Positions 1 through 7,524 of a stretch of 64,000 bases of DNA are shown piece by piece. Source of the stretch: an uncultured Nitrosomonadaceae bacterium (lineage in GTDB: Bacteria > Pseudomonadota > Gammaproteobacteria > Burkholderiales > Nitrosomonadaceae); NCBI GenBank assembly GCA_943787405.1, contig CALSMH010000001.1, forward strand, positions 62,001 to 126,000. The letters run 5' to 3'. The notes beneath the pieces were generated by a model. That model made no database searches, was not told the origin of the DNA, and was given only the letters and a program-made list of their open reading frames with translations. Position numbers and translations under genes: made by a program. Numbering within the stretch: position 1 is the first letter of the stretch; each line of letters begins with the position of its first letter.

Positions 1-119
1 ACCGCATAAACCTTACACTCTATAAAATAGACCAAATTATGGATGGTGATTTAAACGAATTATGCTCTACGCTAGCTTCAGAACATCAAGCAGAACAACT
101 GGCGGCAATGGGAGAGTAA
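1..119 (+). CDS. prfA: Peptide chain release factor 1, C-terminal end (partial)
   Basis: The reading frame is open from the window edge (first full codon at base 3) to a TAA at 117-119. It encodes the conserved RF1 tail beginning [17 protein letters not shown] and ending [14 protein letters not shown]1 recognises UAA and UAG stop codons on the ribosome; the domains with the GGQ and PxT motifs lie upstream, outside the window. prmC, whose product methylates the Gln of that GGQ motif, follows 71 bases downstream on the same strand, the usual proteobacterial arrangement. Confidence 0.93.
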   Translation, partial: RINLTLYKIDQIMDGDLNELCSTLASEHQAEQLAAMGE

Positions 120-190
120 AAGGCCGCTCCACTCCGAAACACTCCTGATCTCGAATCCGGAGCCTTCTATCTCCGATCTGGCACCATAAA

Positions 191-1051
191 ATGAATTTCG
201 AAAATCAGCAATACATTACAACAGAAGATGTTCTGAGTCAGGCACATATTCTTATTTCCTGTAATGACGCGCGAATATTATTACAACATGTTCTTAAAAC
301 AAATCATGCCCACATAATTACCCACCCCGAACAAAACCTAACTCCGATTCAAATACATACGTTTCAATTACTGGTTAAGCGACGTGCCAGTGGCGAGCCA
401 ATCTCTTATATTCTTGGTGAGTGTGAGTTTTACAGTATAAAATTTAAAGTTACACCTTCTGTACTAATTCCTAGGCAAGAAACCGAACTACTCGTAGACT
501 TAGCATTAGAGAAAGTTTCCTCAAGCATGTCATGCAAAATACTAGACCTTGGTACTGGTAGCGGAGTAATCGCAATAACCATTGCAAAATACCGGATTCT
601 ATCCAATACTACCGCAGCTGATAATTCTGCAGATGCCATAGCTATCGCCAAAATAAATGCAGAGCGTCTTAGCGTAAACAACGTCAATTTTATCAAGAGC
701 GACTGGTTTCAAGCGTTAACTAAAAGAAAATTTGACCTTATCATTTCTAACCCGCCCTATATTGCCCTGAATGATCCCCATCTAAATCAGCAGGACCTAC
801 GTTTTGAACCAAAATTAGCTCTGGTTGCTGGGCAAGATGGGATGGTTTGTATCCAAACGATCATTTCTTCCGCTACTTCATACATAAATGCAGGCGGATG
901 GCTACTATTAGAACATGGTTACAATCAAGCTAAAATAACCAGACAATTACTAAAAGAAGCTGGCTTTATCAGTATCTTTTCTCGCTCAGATTTAGCAGGA
1001 ATACCAAGGGTCAGCGGTGGAAGATATGCCCCCCCTTTAAAAAGCTGTTAA
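191..1051 (+). CDS. prmC: Release factor glutamine methyltransferase PrmC (HemK)
   Basis: SAM-dependent N5-glutamine methyltransferase that modifies the GGQ motif of release factors RF1 and RF2 in the cytoplasm. The 286-residue protein has the small helical substrate-binding N-terminal domain, then a Rossmann methyltransferase fold with the SAM-binding GTGSG at residues 121-125 and the diagnostic NPPY at 187-190, which holds the target glutamine. Length is normal for the family. It follows prfA, its substrate gene, on the same strand, and grxD comes next after about 100 bases. The older name HemK reflects a withdrawn haem-synthesis assignment. Confidence 0.96.
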   Translation: MNFENQQYITTEDVLSQAHILISCNDARILLQHVLKTNHAHIITHPEQNLTPIQIHTFQLLVKRRASGEPISYILGECEFYSIKFKVTPSVLIPRQETELLVDLALEKVSSSMSCKILDLGTGSGVIAITIAKYRILSNTTAADNSADAIAIAKINAERLSVNNVNFIKSDWFQALTKRKFDLIISNPPYIALNDPHLNQQDLRFEPKLALVAGQDGMVCIQTIISSATSYINAGGWLLLEHGYNQAKITRQLLKEAGFISIFSRSDLAGIPRVSGGRYAPPLKSC

Positions 1052-1103
1052 ACTATTAGAATTGGCTAGCTAATCAAGTTGAGAAGAACTTTTTTAGATC
1101 AGC

Positions 1104-1130
1104 ACTAATTTCATTGCATATGAAATTAGT
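1104..1130. repeat. Perfect 11-bp inverted repeat upstream of grxD
   Basis: The arms ACTAATTTCAT (1104-1114) and ATGAAATTAGT (1120-1130) are perfectly complementary around a 5-base loop. The element lies between prmC and grxD, ending about 10 bases before the grxD ribosome binding site (AGGAGAG, near 1141-1147). It could be a protein operator or an mRNA hairpin affecting grxD translation. It has no following T-run, so it is not a standard terminator. Confidence 0.5.
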
Positions 1131-1154
1131 AATTAATATGAGGAGAGGTTCGGT

Positions 1155-1463
1155 ATGAATACGCAAGAAATTATCAGTGAACAAGTAACCACTAACTCTG
1201 TGGTTCTCTATATGAAAGGTACCCCGGAAAATCCACAATGTGGCTTCTCAGCACATGCTGTAAAAATACTAGATGCTTGTGGGGCAAGTAATATCTTTAC
1301 TGTTGACGTACTCCCTAACCCAGAAATTAGACAGGGTATTAAAGAATACTCAAATTGGCCAACTATCCCACAACTCTATATCGATGGTAGTTTTATCGGT
1401 GGCTCGGATATCGTAGCAGAAATGTACGAGAACGGAGAATTACAAAAATTAATTAAGAAATAG
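1155..1463 (+). CDS. grxD: Monothiol glutaredoxin, Grx4 type
   Basis: The 102-residue protein carries the monothiol glutaredoxin active site CGFS at residues 29-32. It also has the glutathione-contacting WPTIPQLY and the GGSD turn near residues 76-90. CGFS glutaredoxins bind a glutathione-ligated [2Fe-2S] cluster as dimers or with BolA partners and pass it to apo-proteins, rather than mainly reducing disulfides. A strong ribosome binding site (AGGAGAG) supports the ATG. It sits third in the prfA-prmC-grxD neighbourhood common in beta- and gammaproteobacteria. Confidence 0.95.
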   Translation: MNTQEIISEQVTTNSVVLYMKGTPENPQCGFSAHAVKILDACGASNIFTVDVLPNPEIRQGIKEYSNWPTIPQLYIDGSFIGGSDIVAEMYENGELQKLIKK

Positions 1464-1514
1464 ACCTCATCATTTGGCTAAAACTAATTATAAAAAATAA
1501 ATTCAATCGTTCTT

Positions 1515-1937
1515 CTAATTGCTTAAAAACTCCGCAATTACCCAGTAACGTGCAAATTTACCAACTGCCATAAACAATAGGACCCATAGCCAGTTGACCC
1601 GAAGCCAGCCTGCCGCAACACACAACACATCACCTATTAGAGGAACCCATGACAGTAATATCACCGGGCTTCCGTAACTACGTACCCACTCAAGTCCTCG
1701 TCTACTGCCACTGTATTTCTTGAGAAATGCCTTTTCATCTGGCAAGAGCCTCCCAATTAAATAAGAGCTTATGCCGCCCAAGGTATTACCAAGTGAAGCA
1801 ACCCCCAAAGCAGGCCAATATAACTGGGGATAAGCTTTTAATACTCCAAACAATACTGCTTCTGACCCACCTGGGAGCAATGTGGCAGCAAAGAAACTAC
1901 TGGCAAATAAAGCTAATAGGCTTGACTGCTCATCCAT
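1515..1937 (-). CDS. YqaA/DedA-type small integral membrane protein
   Basis: A hydrophobic protein of about 140 residues with several membrane helices and the conserved segments LLPGGSEAVLFG, NTLGGISSYLIGR and SWVPLIGDVLCVAAGWLR, typical of the YqaA branch of the DedA/SNARE-associated (VTT domain) family. DedA proteins are linked to membrane homeostasis and lipid-carrier flipping, but no specific substrate is established for YqaA. I use the ATG at 1937, which has a GGA about 10 bases upstream; an in-frame GTG at 1964 would add nine residues. It is transcribed away from the CADD-like gene. Confidence 0.8.
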   Translation of the reverse strand: MDEQSSLLALFASSFFAATLLPGGSEAVLFGVLKAYPQLYWPALGVASLGNTLGGISSYLIGRLLPDEKAFLKKYSGSRRGLEWVRSYGSPVILLSWVPLIGDVLCVAAGWLRVNWLWVLLFMAVGKFARYWVIAEFLSN

Positions 1938-2067
1938 AAATATATCCAAATTTAAACACGCCACAGTTTAGCGTTAAATTAGCCCATAATGAAATATACA
2001 AGCAAAATATTTTTACCATAATTTAATTTTCACTATAAATTTCTGCTATTTAAATTTACTATAGCCT

Positions 2068-2095
2068 TTGTACCTAACTCTACCTGAGATATGAT
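2068..2095 (+). promoter_or_regulatory. Candidate sigma-70 promoter for the CADD-like gene
   Basis: TTGTAC (2068-2073) and TATGAT (2090-2095) are separated by 16 bases. The -10 matches consensus at five of six positions; the -35 is weak. Transcription would begin near 2102, leaving a leader of about 85 bases before the ATG at 2187. The upstream ATG at 2091 falls inside this -10 box, which argues against its use as a start codon. Confidence 0.35.
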
Positions 2096-2103
2096 CTTTC
2101 ACC

Positions 2104-2123
2104 CGCCAAAATTTTACTTGGCG
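2104..2123 (+). other. Leader hairpin upstream of the CADD-like gene
   Basis: CGCCAA (2104-2109) pairs perfectly with TTGGCG (2118-2123) around an 8-base loop. It would sit almost at the 5' end of the transcript from the candidate promoter at 2068-2095. Stem-loops there often stabilise mRNA; I see no riboswitch-like structure beyond it. Confidence 0.35.
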
Positions 2124-2186
2124 ATATTATTAGGTAGTGATATGCTTATTAATACTCCATATCCTGTTAAAAAAAAGAGGAAAATT

Positions 2187-2927
2187 ATGAAAGAAAAATT
2201 AACTTTCAAGCAAGATGTCGACTCAATTATTGGATCTAAAAGTCTCCTGAAACACCCATTCTATGTCGCTTGGACTGAAGGAAAACTTTCAAAGCATCAG
2301 CTACGTAAATACGCTGAACAATACTTTCATAATGTTTTAGCTGAACCAACTTATTTAAGTGCAGTACATTTCAATACTCCTCATTTCCATACTGAAACTA
2401 ATAGTGGCGATATCAGTGTTCGACAAGAGGTATTAGAGAACCTAATCAGTGAAGAATATGGTGAAAAAAATCATCCTGGCCTATGGAAAAACTTTGCATT
2501 AGCTTTAGGTTCAAGCGAGAAAGAATTAGCTAATGCAACTGCCTTACCTGGTACAGAAAATCTTGTTACAACTTTTCGGGATATTTGCCTGAATCAACCA
2601 TTCTATGCTGGCCTAGCAGCTATGCATGCATTTGAATCACAAGTACCAGAAATTGCCGCAGTAAAAATTGATGGTTTAGCAAAATTCTATGGGATGAACA
2701 ATCCTGATAGCTATGAATTCTTTACAGTACACCAGGAAGCTGATATCCATCATTCAAGGGCAGAATGGGCCTTAATTGAAAGGTTCGCTGATACCCCAGA
2801 GAAAAAAGCTGAGGTTCTGGCTGCTACTACCGAAGCATGTAATGCTCTTTGGAAATTCCTTGATGGAATCTATGAAAATTACTGTTCGGATCTCAATATT
2901 GAATGCAAAGAAGTGACAATGCATTAG
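2187..2927 (+). CDS. CADD-like metalloenzyme, probable p-aminobenzoate synthase
   Basis: The 246-residue protein has the all-helical TenA/PqqC/haem-oxygenase-like fold and aligns along nearly its whole length with Chlamydia CADD (CT610) as I recall that sequence. The CADD metal ligands correspond to E89, H96, E150, H182, D186 and H189 here. Also present are Y26 and K160, equivalent to CADD Tyr27 and Lys152, proposed to supply the ring and amino group of p-aminobenzoate in a self-sacrificing reaction. A homologue from Nitrosomonas europaea (NE1434) was reported to support p-aminobenzoate synthesis. The product would feed folate synthesis in the cytoplasm. I chose the ATG at 2187 because GAGG precedes it; the in-frame ATG at 2091 adds 32 unrelated residues and lies in a -10 box. 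No thi or pqq context supports a TenA or PqqC role. Confidence 0.82.
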   Translation: MKEKLTFKQDVDSIIGSKSLLKHPFYVAWTEGKLSKHQLRKYAEQYFHNVLAEPTYLSAVHFNTPHFHTETNSGDISVRQEVLENLISEEYGEKNHPGLWKNFALALGSSEKELANATALPGTENLVTTFRDICLNQPFYAGLAAMHAFESQVPEIAAVKIDGLAKFYGMNNPDSYEFFTVHQEADIHHSRAEWALIERFADTPEKKAEVLAATTEACNALWKFLDGIYENYCSDLNIECKEVTMH

Positions 2928-2932
2928 AGAAT

Positions 2933-2985
2933 CAGGATACGATTACAAACTATAAGTATCTCTATATAGTGTGAATTCTATCCTG
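2933..2985. terminator. Weak nested hairpin between convergent genes
   Basis: CAGGATA (2933-2939) pairs with TATCCTG (2979-2985), and inside it ACTATA (2949-2954) pairs with TATAGT (2965-2970). It lies between the convergent CADD-like gene and glnD, where a bidirectional terminator is expected. There is no T-run, so the call is tentative. Confidence 0.25.
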
Positions 2986-3013
2986 GCCTCATCTTAGTTA
3001 ATTTATTTGGTAT

Positions 3014-5602
3014 CTACAGTATACTTAGAATCTCTTCTTGTAGTTTGATTAATGTCTTTGTTTCATTTAATATTTTTCCTGTAACAAGAAAAATATCTTC
3101 TACACGTTCGCCCATCGTATTTACCTTGGCGCCATGTACTCTGACATCAGAACCCACCAAAACTTGAGCAACACGTGACAGTAACTTTGGCTGGTCTCCG
3201 GCAACAATTGATAGGACATGATGGGCCCCTCTTTCATCTGGCTCAATACCAACCTCAGGTGTAATTGGAAAATGCTTAAGGTGGCGGCTTATTCGCACTT
3301 GTGAGGGAAATTTAAGAGGTAGCTGTTGTTCCAATTCCTGTTTTAATCCATACTCCACAATACGAGTCACATCACGATATTGCCCTGCCGTGAATGGATT
3401 CAATACTAAAAAACTATCAAGTGCGTAACCATTCTTTGTAGTATGAATTTTAGCTTCAACAATACTGCAATCAATATGCTCAAAAAATCCACAAATACGC
3501 GAAAATAAGTCTTTTTGGTCCGCAGTATATACCATTACATGGACACCATCTCCGGCAGGAATAGCTCGAGCTTTAACAACCGGCGCGAGAGTATTAATCC
3601 TGTAGTAGAGCTGTCGTGTATGCCACGCGATTTCTTGTGGGTCATTCTGTAAAAAATATGTTGTATCTAGCTCTGACCAGAACTGTTTATGTGCGTCTTT
3701 AGGAATAGAATCATGTTGCAATAATTCTAATACCCTAATTTTATGAGTTTCTAGGGTCCCGCCAGCATATGATTCACCGCATAAATAACGCCACGTCTTC
3801 CAAAACAAATCCTCTAATAACTTACCTTTCCAACTATTCCATAGCTTAGGGCTGGTACCGCGTATATCTGCAACTGTAAGTAAATAAATTGCGATGAGCC
3901 GACGCTCATTCCTTACATGCGAAGCAAAATGAAGTATTATTCTTGGGTCTGATAAGTCTTTTTTCTGTGCTGTGACTGACATTATCAAATGATTCTCTAC
4001 CAGCCATGATACTAATTCCATATCTTCTGCAGATAGCCTATGCTGCATACAAAACCTCTTGACCTCTTTCTTCCCAAGCAGAGAGTGGTCTCCATTACGC
4101 CCTTTAGCAATATCGTGGAATAAACCTGCAAGATAAAGAGTTTCAGGCCGATCAAATTCACTTATGAGTTGGCTACACAGTGGATACTCATGCGCAAAAT
4201 CAGAAACCATAAAACGACGTAGATTTCTTACAACCATTAAAATATGCTCGTCTACTGTGTAAATGTGGAACAAGTCATGCTGCATTTGACCAATAATTCG
4301 CCCAAATGCCGGAATATAACGCCCTAATATTCCGTAGCGGCTCATGAAACGTAACTCCCTGGTAAGCCCACGTGGCTGACGTAAAATCTCCATAAATAGG
4401 TTGCAATTATGTACGTTTAACCGGAAATCCGAGTTAATAAGAGATGTTGCATGCCAGAGTGCTCTCAGTGTAGTGGCACTAAGAGCTTTTAATTCAGGAT
4501 GCTGCTGTAGCATTAGAATACTTTCTAGAATAACACTCGGCTCTTTCCTGAAAATACATTCATCTCTTACCTCAAGCAATTCATTGCGTTTCTGAAAATA
4601 TTTATTTAATATTACAGGTGTTACGTTTACATACGGGAAAATTTCTGTTCGTAAAGTAAGCAAAAGAATAGTATTAATTTGGGCTACAGATTTTGCAGCA
4701 CGGTAGTAACGCTGCATTAATATTTCGCCCGCTAAACGTGGTGATTTATCAGCAATTTTGTATTCTTTAGCAAGCAAGGTCTGGAAATCAAACAACAGCC
4801 TGTCTTCACGGCGTCCTGTAAGATAATGAAGTCGAATACGAAGGCCCTGTAAGATTTTCTCATTCCGCTTTGTAAGTCGAGCCTCCTCTCTTGTTATAAA
4901 CCCTCTCTTGACAAGATCAGACCAGGATCTCCCATATCCAGCAGCACGACTAACCCATAAAATATTTTGTAAGTCACGCAGACCGCCGGGGCTTTCCTTT
5001 AAATTAGGCTCAAGATTATAGGTTACTTCATGATAACGGCCATGACGCTGCTGTTGCTCAAACTGTTTAGCGTTGAAGAACTCTCGTGGATTTAACCCAG
5101 ATATTATTACTTGTGAGTAAATTCTGAATAATTTACTGCTTCCTGCAAGCCGACGCGCCTCAAGTAAGCTTGTCTGTACCGTAATATCTTTTGCCTCTTC
5201 TGTACATTCAGTTAGTGTACGGACGCTATGACCCACCTCTAATCCCATATCCCACAACAAATGTACCCAGCTCTCTAGCTTCGATTTTGTAACAGCATCC
5301 ATTGCTTCCTGCTTATTTCCTTTAGCAGGAAGCAGAACCACTAAATCTATATCTGAATTAGGGAAAAGATATCCACGACCATATCCACCCACAGCCAATA
5401 AGGTAATTGAAACTGGGAGCGCCATTTCTTTCCATGCCTGGCGCAATACAATATCAACTAACCTACAATGACCACGAAGTAATACCGTGCTGTTCGCATT
5501 TTTATTAAATTGTTCACGTAATACTTTACGACCTTGTATCAGTGATTTTTTTCCGTTTATGGAATTTAACGGGCTTGGTAAAGACCTTACCTCAATATCC
5601 AT
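3014..5602 (-). CDS. glnD: Bifunctional PII uridylyltransferase / uridylyl-removing enzyme
   Basis: GlnD is the nitrogen sensor that uridylylates PII proteins when glutamine is low and removes UMP when it is high, thereby controlling glutamine synthetase and NtrB/NtrC. The 862-residue protein has a nucleotidyltransferase domain with GGYGRG at residues 72-77 and the metal-binding DID at 84-86. An HD domain follows, with FHDIAKGRNGDHS near residue 495, and two ACT domains lie in the last 170 residues (SRICGFFEHIDCSIVEAKI and LLSRVAQVLVGSDVRVHGAKV). Length is normal. It starts 9 bases after the map stop, so the two are almost certainly cotranscribed. Confidence 0.96.
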   Translation of the reverse strand: MDIEVRSLPSPLNSINGKKSLIQGRKVLREQFNKNANSTVLLRGHCRLVDIVLRQAWKEMALPVSITLLAVGGYGRGYLFPNSDIDLVVLLPAKGNKQEAMDAVTKSKLESWVHLLWDMGLEVGHSVRTLTECTEEAKDITVQTSLLEARRLAGSSKLFRIYSQVIISGLNPREFFNAKQFEQQQRHGRYHEVTYNLEPNLKESPGGLRDLQNILWVSRAAGYGRSWSDLVKRGFITREEARLTKRNEKILQGLRIRLHYLTGRREDRLLFDFQTLLAKEYKIADKSPRLAGEILMQRYYRAAKSVAQINTILLLTLRTEIFPYVNVTPVILNKYFQKRNELLEVRDECIFRKEPSVILESILMLQQHPELKALSATTLRALWHATSLINSDFRLNVHNCNLFMEILRQPRGLTRELRFMSRYGILGRYIPAFGRIIGQMQHDLFHIYTVDEHILMVVRNLRRFMVSDFAHEYPLCSQLISEFDRPETLYLAGLFHDIAKGRNGDHSLLGKKEVKRFCMQHRLSAEDMELVSWLVENHLIMSVTAQKKDLSDPRIILHFASHVRNERRLIAIYLLTVADIRGTSPKLWNSWKGKLLEDLFWKTWRYLCGESYAGGTLETHKIRVLELLQHDSIPKDAHKQFWSELDTTYFLQNDPQEIAWHTRQLYYRINTLAPVVKARAIPAGDGVHVMVYTADQKDLFSRICGFFEHIDCSIVEAKIHTTKNGYALDSFLVLNPFTAGQYRDVTRIVEYGLKQELEQQLPLKFPSQVRISRHLKHFPITPEVGIEPDERGAHHVLSIVAGDQPKLLSRVAQVLVGSDVRVHGAKVNTMGERVEDIFLVTGKILNETKTLIKLQEEILSIL

Positions 5603-5611
5603 TGATTTGAA

Positions 5612-6412
5612 TCAGACACGAAATACGGGTTTTGGTGGGGCGCCTTCAGATAGTGTCAGAATTTCATACCCTGTATTAGTAACTAACACTGTATGCTCCC
5701 ACTGAGCCGATAGACTATGATCTTTAGTAACTATAGTCCAGCCATCTGCCATTTGACGAATGGATGCCTTACCTGCATTAATCATTGGCTCTACTGTAAA
5801 AATCATACCCGCCTTTAATTGCAAGCCGGTTCCAGCGCAACCATAATGGAGGACCTGCGGGTCGTCATGAAATTTGGTGCCTATACCATGACCACAAAAT
5901 TCTTTTACTACACTACAACCCAAATTCTCAGCAAAGCTCTGAATAGCGTAACCTATATCACCTAAATGCTTATTTGGTTTAATTTCGTCTATTCCACGCC
6001 ACATAGATTCATAAGTAATCTCACACAAACGTTTAGCTTGAATCGGCGCCTCACCCACATAATACATACGACTTGTATCACCATGATAGCCGTCTTTAAT
6101 TACCGTTACATCAATATTAACAATATCGCCTGCTTTCAGCCTTTTCTCACCGGGCACACCATGGCATACCTGATGATTAACTGAGGTACAAATTGATTTT
6201 GGATATGGCTTATGTCCTGGTGGTGCATAATTAAGTGGAGCAGGAATCGTATTCTGCTCATTTAACATATAATCATGACATAGCTTGTCAAGTTCACTGG
6301 TTGTTATTCCAGGCTTAACAAAAGGCGTAATGAAATCGAGAACCTCTGATCCAAGTCTCCCAGCAACCCGCATTTTTTCAATCTCTTGCGGGGAATTAAG
6401 ATGTACCGTCAT
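5612..6412 (-). CDS. map: Methionine aminopeptidase type I
   Basis: Cytosolic dinuclear-metal peptidase that removes the initiator methionine from nascent proteins with small second residues. The 266-residue protein has all five type I metal ligands: D101, D112, H175, E208 and E239. The substrate-contacting H84 is also present. There is no N-terminal zinc-finger extension, as usual in bacteria. It is cotranscribed with glnD, which begins 9 bases downstream, a pairing common in proteobacteria. The usual neighbours rpsB and tsf are not seen; a small membrane protein gene lies upstream on the same strand. Confidence 0.96.
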   Translation of the reverse strand: MTVHLNSPQEIEKMRVAGRLGSEVLDFITPFVKPGITTSELDKLCHDYMLNEQNTIPAPLNYAPPGHKPYPKSICTSVNHQVCHGVPGEKRLKAGDIVNIDVTVIKDGYHGDTSRMYYVGEAPIQAKRLCEITYESMWRGIDEIKPNKHLGDIGYAIQSFAENLGCSVVKEFCGHGIGTKFHDDPQVLHYGCAGTGLQLKAGMIFTVEPMINAGKASIRQMADGWTIVTKDHSLSAQWEHTVLVTNTGYEILTLSEGAPPKPVFRV

Positions 6413-6488
6413 AATATTCCCTATTTAAATAAATATTATTTATAGCAAAAATAGCAATATGAGTTTGTAAAATAATTTACTAACTACT

Positions 6489-6704
6489 TCAACTACACCT
6501 ACTAATGTTTAATTTTGCAGACTGTAAATCAGAGTAAAACTGACCGTCCCTTGCAAGGCGGACTGTCGGCGTTGACAGTAGCTTAATTTTTTCCGGCTTA
6601 AGCTCTGGTCGTAATTGAACTTCCCTATCAGAATTAGTGTCAAATTTGATATGAAATAAAAATACCAAATTGGCTACTAATAGTAGAAAGAAAAATACTT
6701 TCAT
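6489..6704 (-). CDS. Small single-helix membrane protein, unknown function
   Basis: A 71-residue protein with a hydrophobic N-terminus (MKVFFFLLLVANLVFLFHI) followed by about 50 polar residues containing LKPEKIKLLS. It resembles the N-terminal part of membrane-anchored SPOR-domain proteins found in betaproteobacteria, in which a stretch like PEKIKLL follows the anchor. The C-terminal SPOR domain is absent, so it could be a shortened relative; this likeness is from memory and weak. It lies between map and the divergent cytochrome c4 gene and may be cotranscribed with map. Confidence 0.5.
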   Translation of the reverse strand: MKVFFFLLLVANLVFLFHIKFDTNSDREVQLRPELKPEKIKLLSTPTVRLARDGQFYSDLQSAKLNISRCS

Positions 6705-6737
6705 TATGGGTATACTTTCATTGTTAGTCGTTTATTG

Positions 6738-6766
6738 TTGTTAACAGACGCGGGCCTTGTTAAAAT
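6738..6766 (+). promoter_or_regulatory. Candidate promoter for cytochrome c4
   Basis: TTGTTA (6738-6743) and TAAAAT (6761-6766) are separated by exactly 17 bases, giving 4/6 and 5/6 consensus matches. Transcription would start near 6773, 38 bases before the preferred start codon at 6811. In-frame start codons further upstream would overlap this promoter. Confidence 0.45.
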
Positions 6767-6810
6767 GCTCCGCTAATCTAACTTATGCTATTCTTCTCGA
6801 GGCTCCTGAA

Positions 6811-7485
6811 ATGCAAGGTATGAAAGTAGTATCAAACTTAATAATATTAATTCCACTACTATTGTCTAGTCAGATTTTTGCTGAAAATTCAACAAAAACT
6901 GATTCCCAGGACAATACTATTGTCAACGGCGATCCTAATAAAGGAGAAAAAATTGCAAGCAAAGTTTGTGCCGGTTGTCATAGCGCTGATGGCAATAGCA
7001 TTATTCCATCAAACCCAATTCTAGCTGGACAACATCCAGAGTATATCACTAAGCAATTACTAAATTTTAAATCACAAGATAATAAGCCTGCCGAAAGAAA
7101 AAATTCGGTCATGGCCGCAATGGTTGCTCCTCTCTCAGCTGAAGACATGAAGAATATTGGTGCTTATTACGCCCAACAGGAACCTACTCCTGGTGCAGCA
7201 AAAGACAAAGAACTTGCTGAGCAAGGCGAGAAAATTTATCGTGGCGGAAATATAGAATCTGGCCTACCTGCATGCTCTGGATGTCACTCTCCAAATGGAA
7301 GTGGTATCCCGCCTCATTATCCGCGCCTTGCTGGACAACATGCTGTATACACAGCAGCACAACTTCGATCCTTTCGAACTGAACAGCGGGCTAATGATAC
7401 TAACAAAGTAATGAGAGAAATTGTTTCCCGCATGAGTGAAAAGGAAATGGAAGCAGTAGCTGAATTTATAAGAGGCTTAAACTAA
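6811..7485 (+). CDS. Diheme cytochrome c4
   Basis: Periplasmic electron carrier with two class I cytochrome c domains. A Sec signal peptide (hydrophobic core VVSNLIILIPLLLSSQIFA) is followed by haem-attachment motifs CAGCH at residues 53-57 and CSGCH at 155-159, each followed by a LAGQH segment typical of cytochrome c4. Candidate distal Met ligands lie in VMAAMVAPLS and VMREIVSRMS. Cytochrome c4 shuttles electrons from the bc1 complex or other donors to terminal oxidases. The start at 6811 is chosen for the CGAGG eight bases upstream and because earlier in-frame starts lie inside the candidate promoter. Confidence 0.93.
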   Translation: MQGMKVVSNLIILIPLLLSSQIFAENSTKTDSQDNTIVNGDPNKGEKIASKVCAGCHSADGNSIIPSNPILAGQHPEYITKQLLNFKSQDNKPAERKNSVMAAMVAPLSAEDMKNIGAYYAQQEPTPGAAKDKELAEQGEKIYRGGNIESGLPACSGCHSPNGSGIPPHYPRLAGQHAVYTAAQLRSFRTEQRANDTNKVMREIVSRMSEKEMEAVAEFIRGLN

Positions 7486-7524
7486 GCTCATAATAAATTA
7501 AAGCCATACTCTAACTGGATAACA

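Noticed and set aside
2091-2186. N-terminal extension of the CADD-like protein from the ATG at 2091
   Set aside because: The ATG overlaps a candidate -10 box, has no ribosome binding site, and the 32 added residues do not align with CADD.
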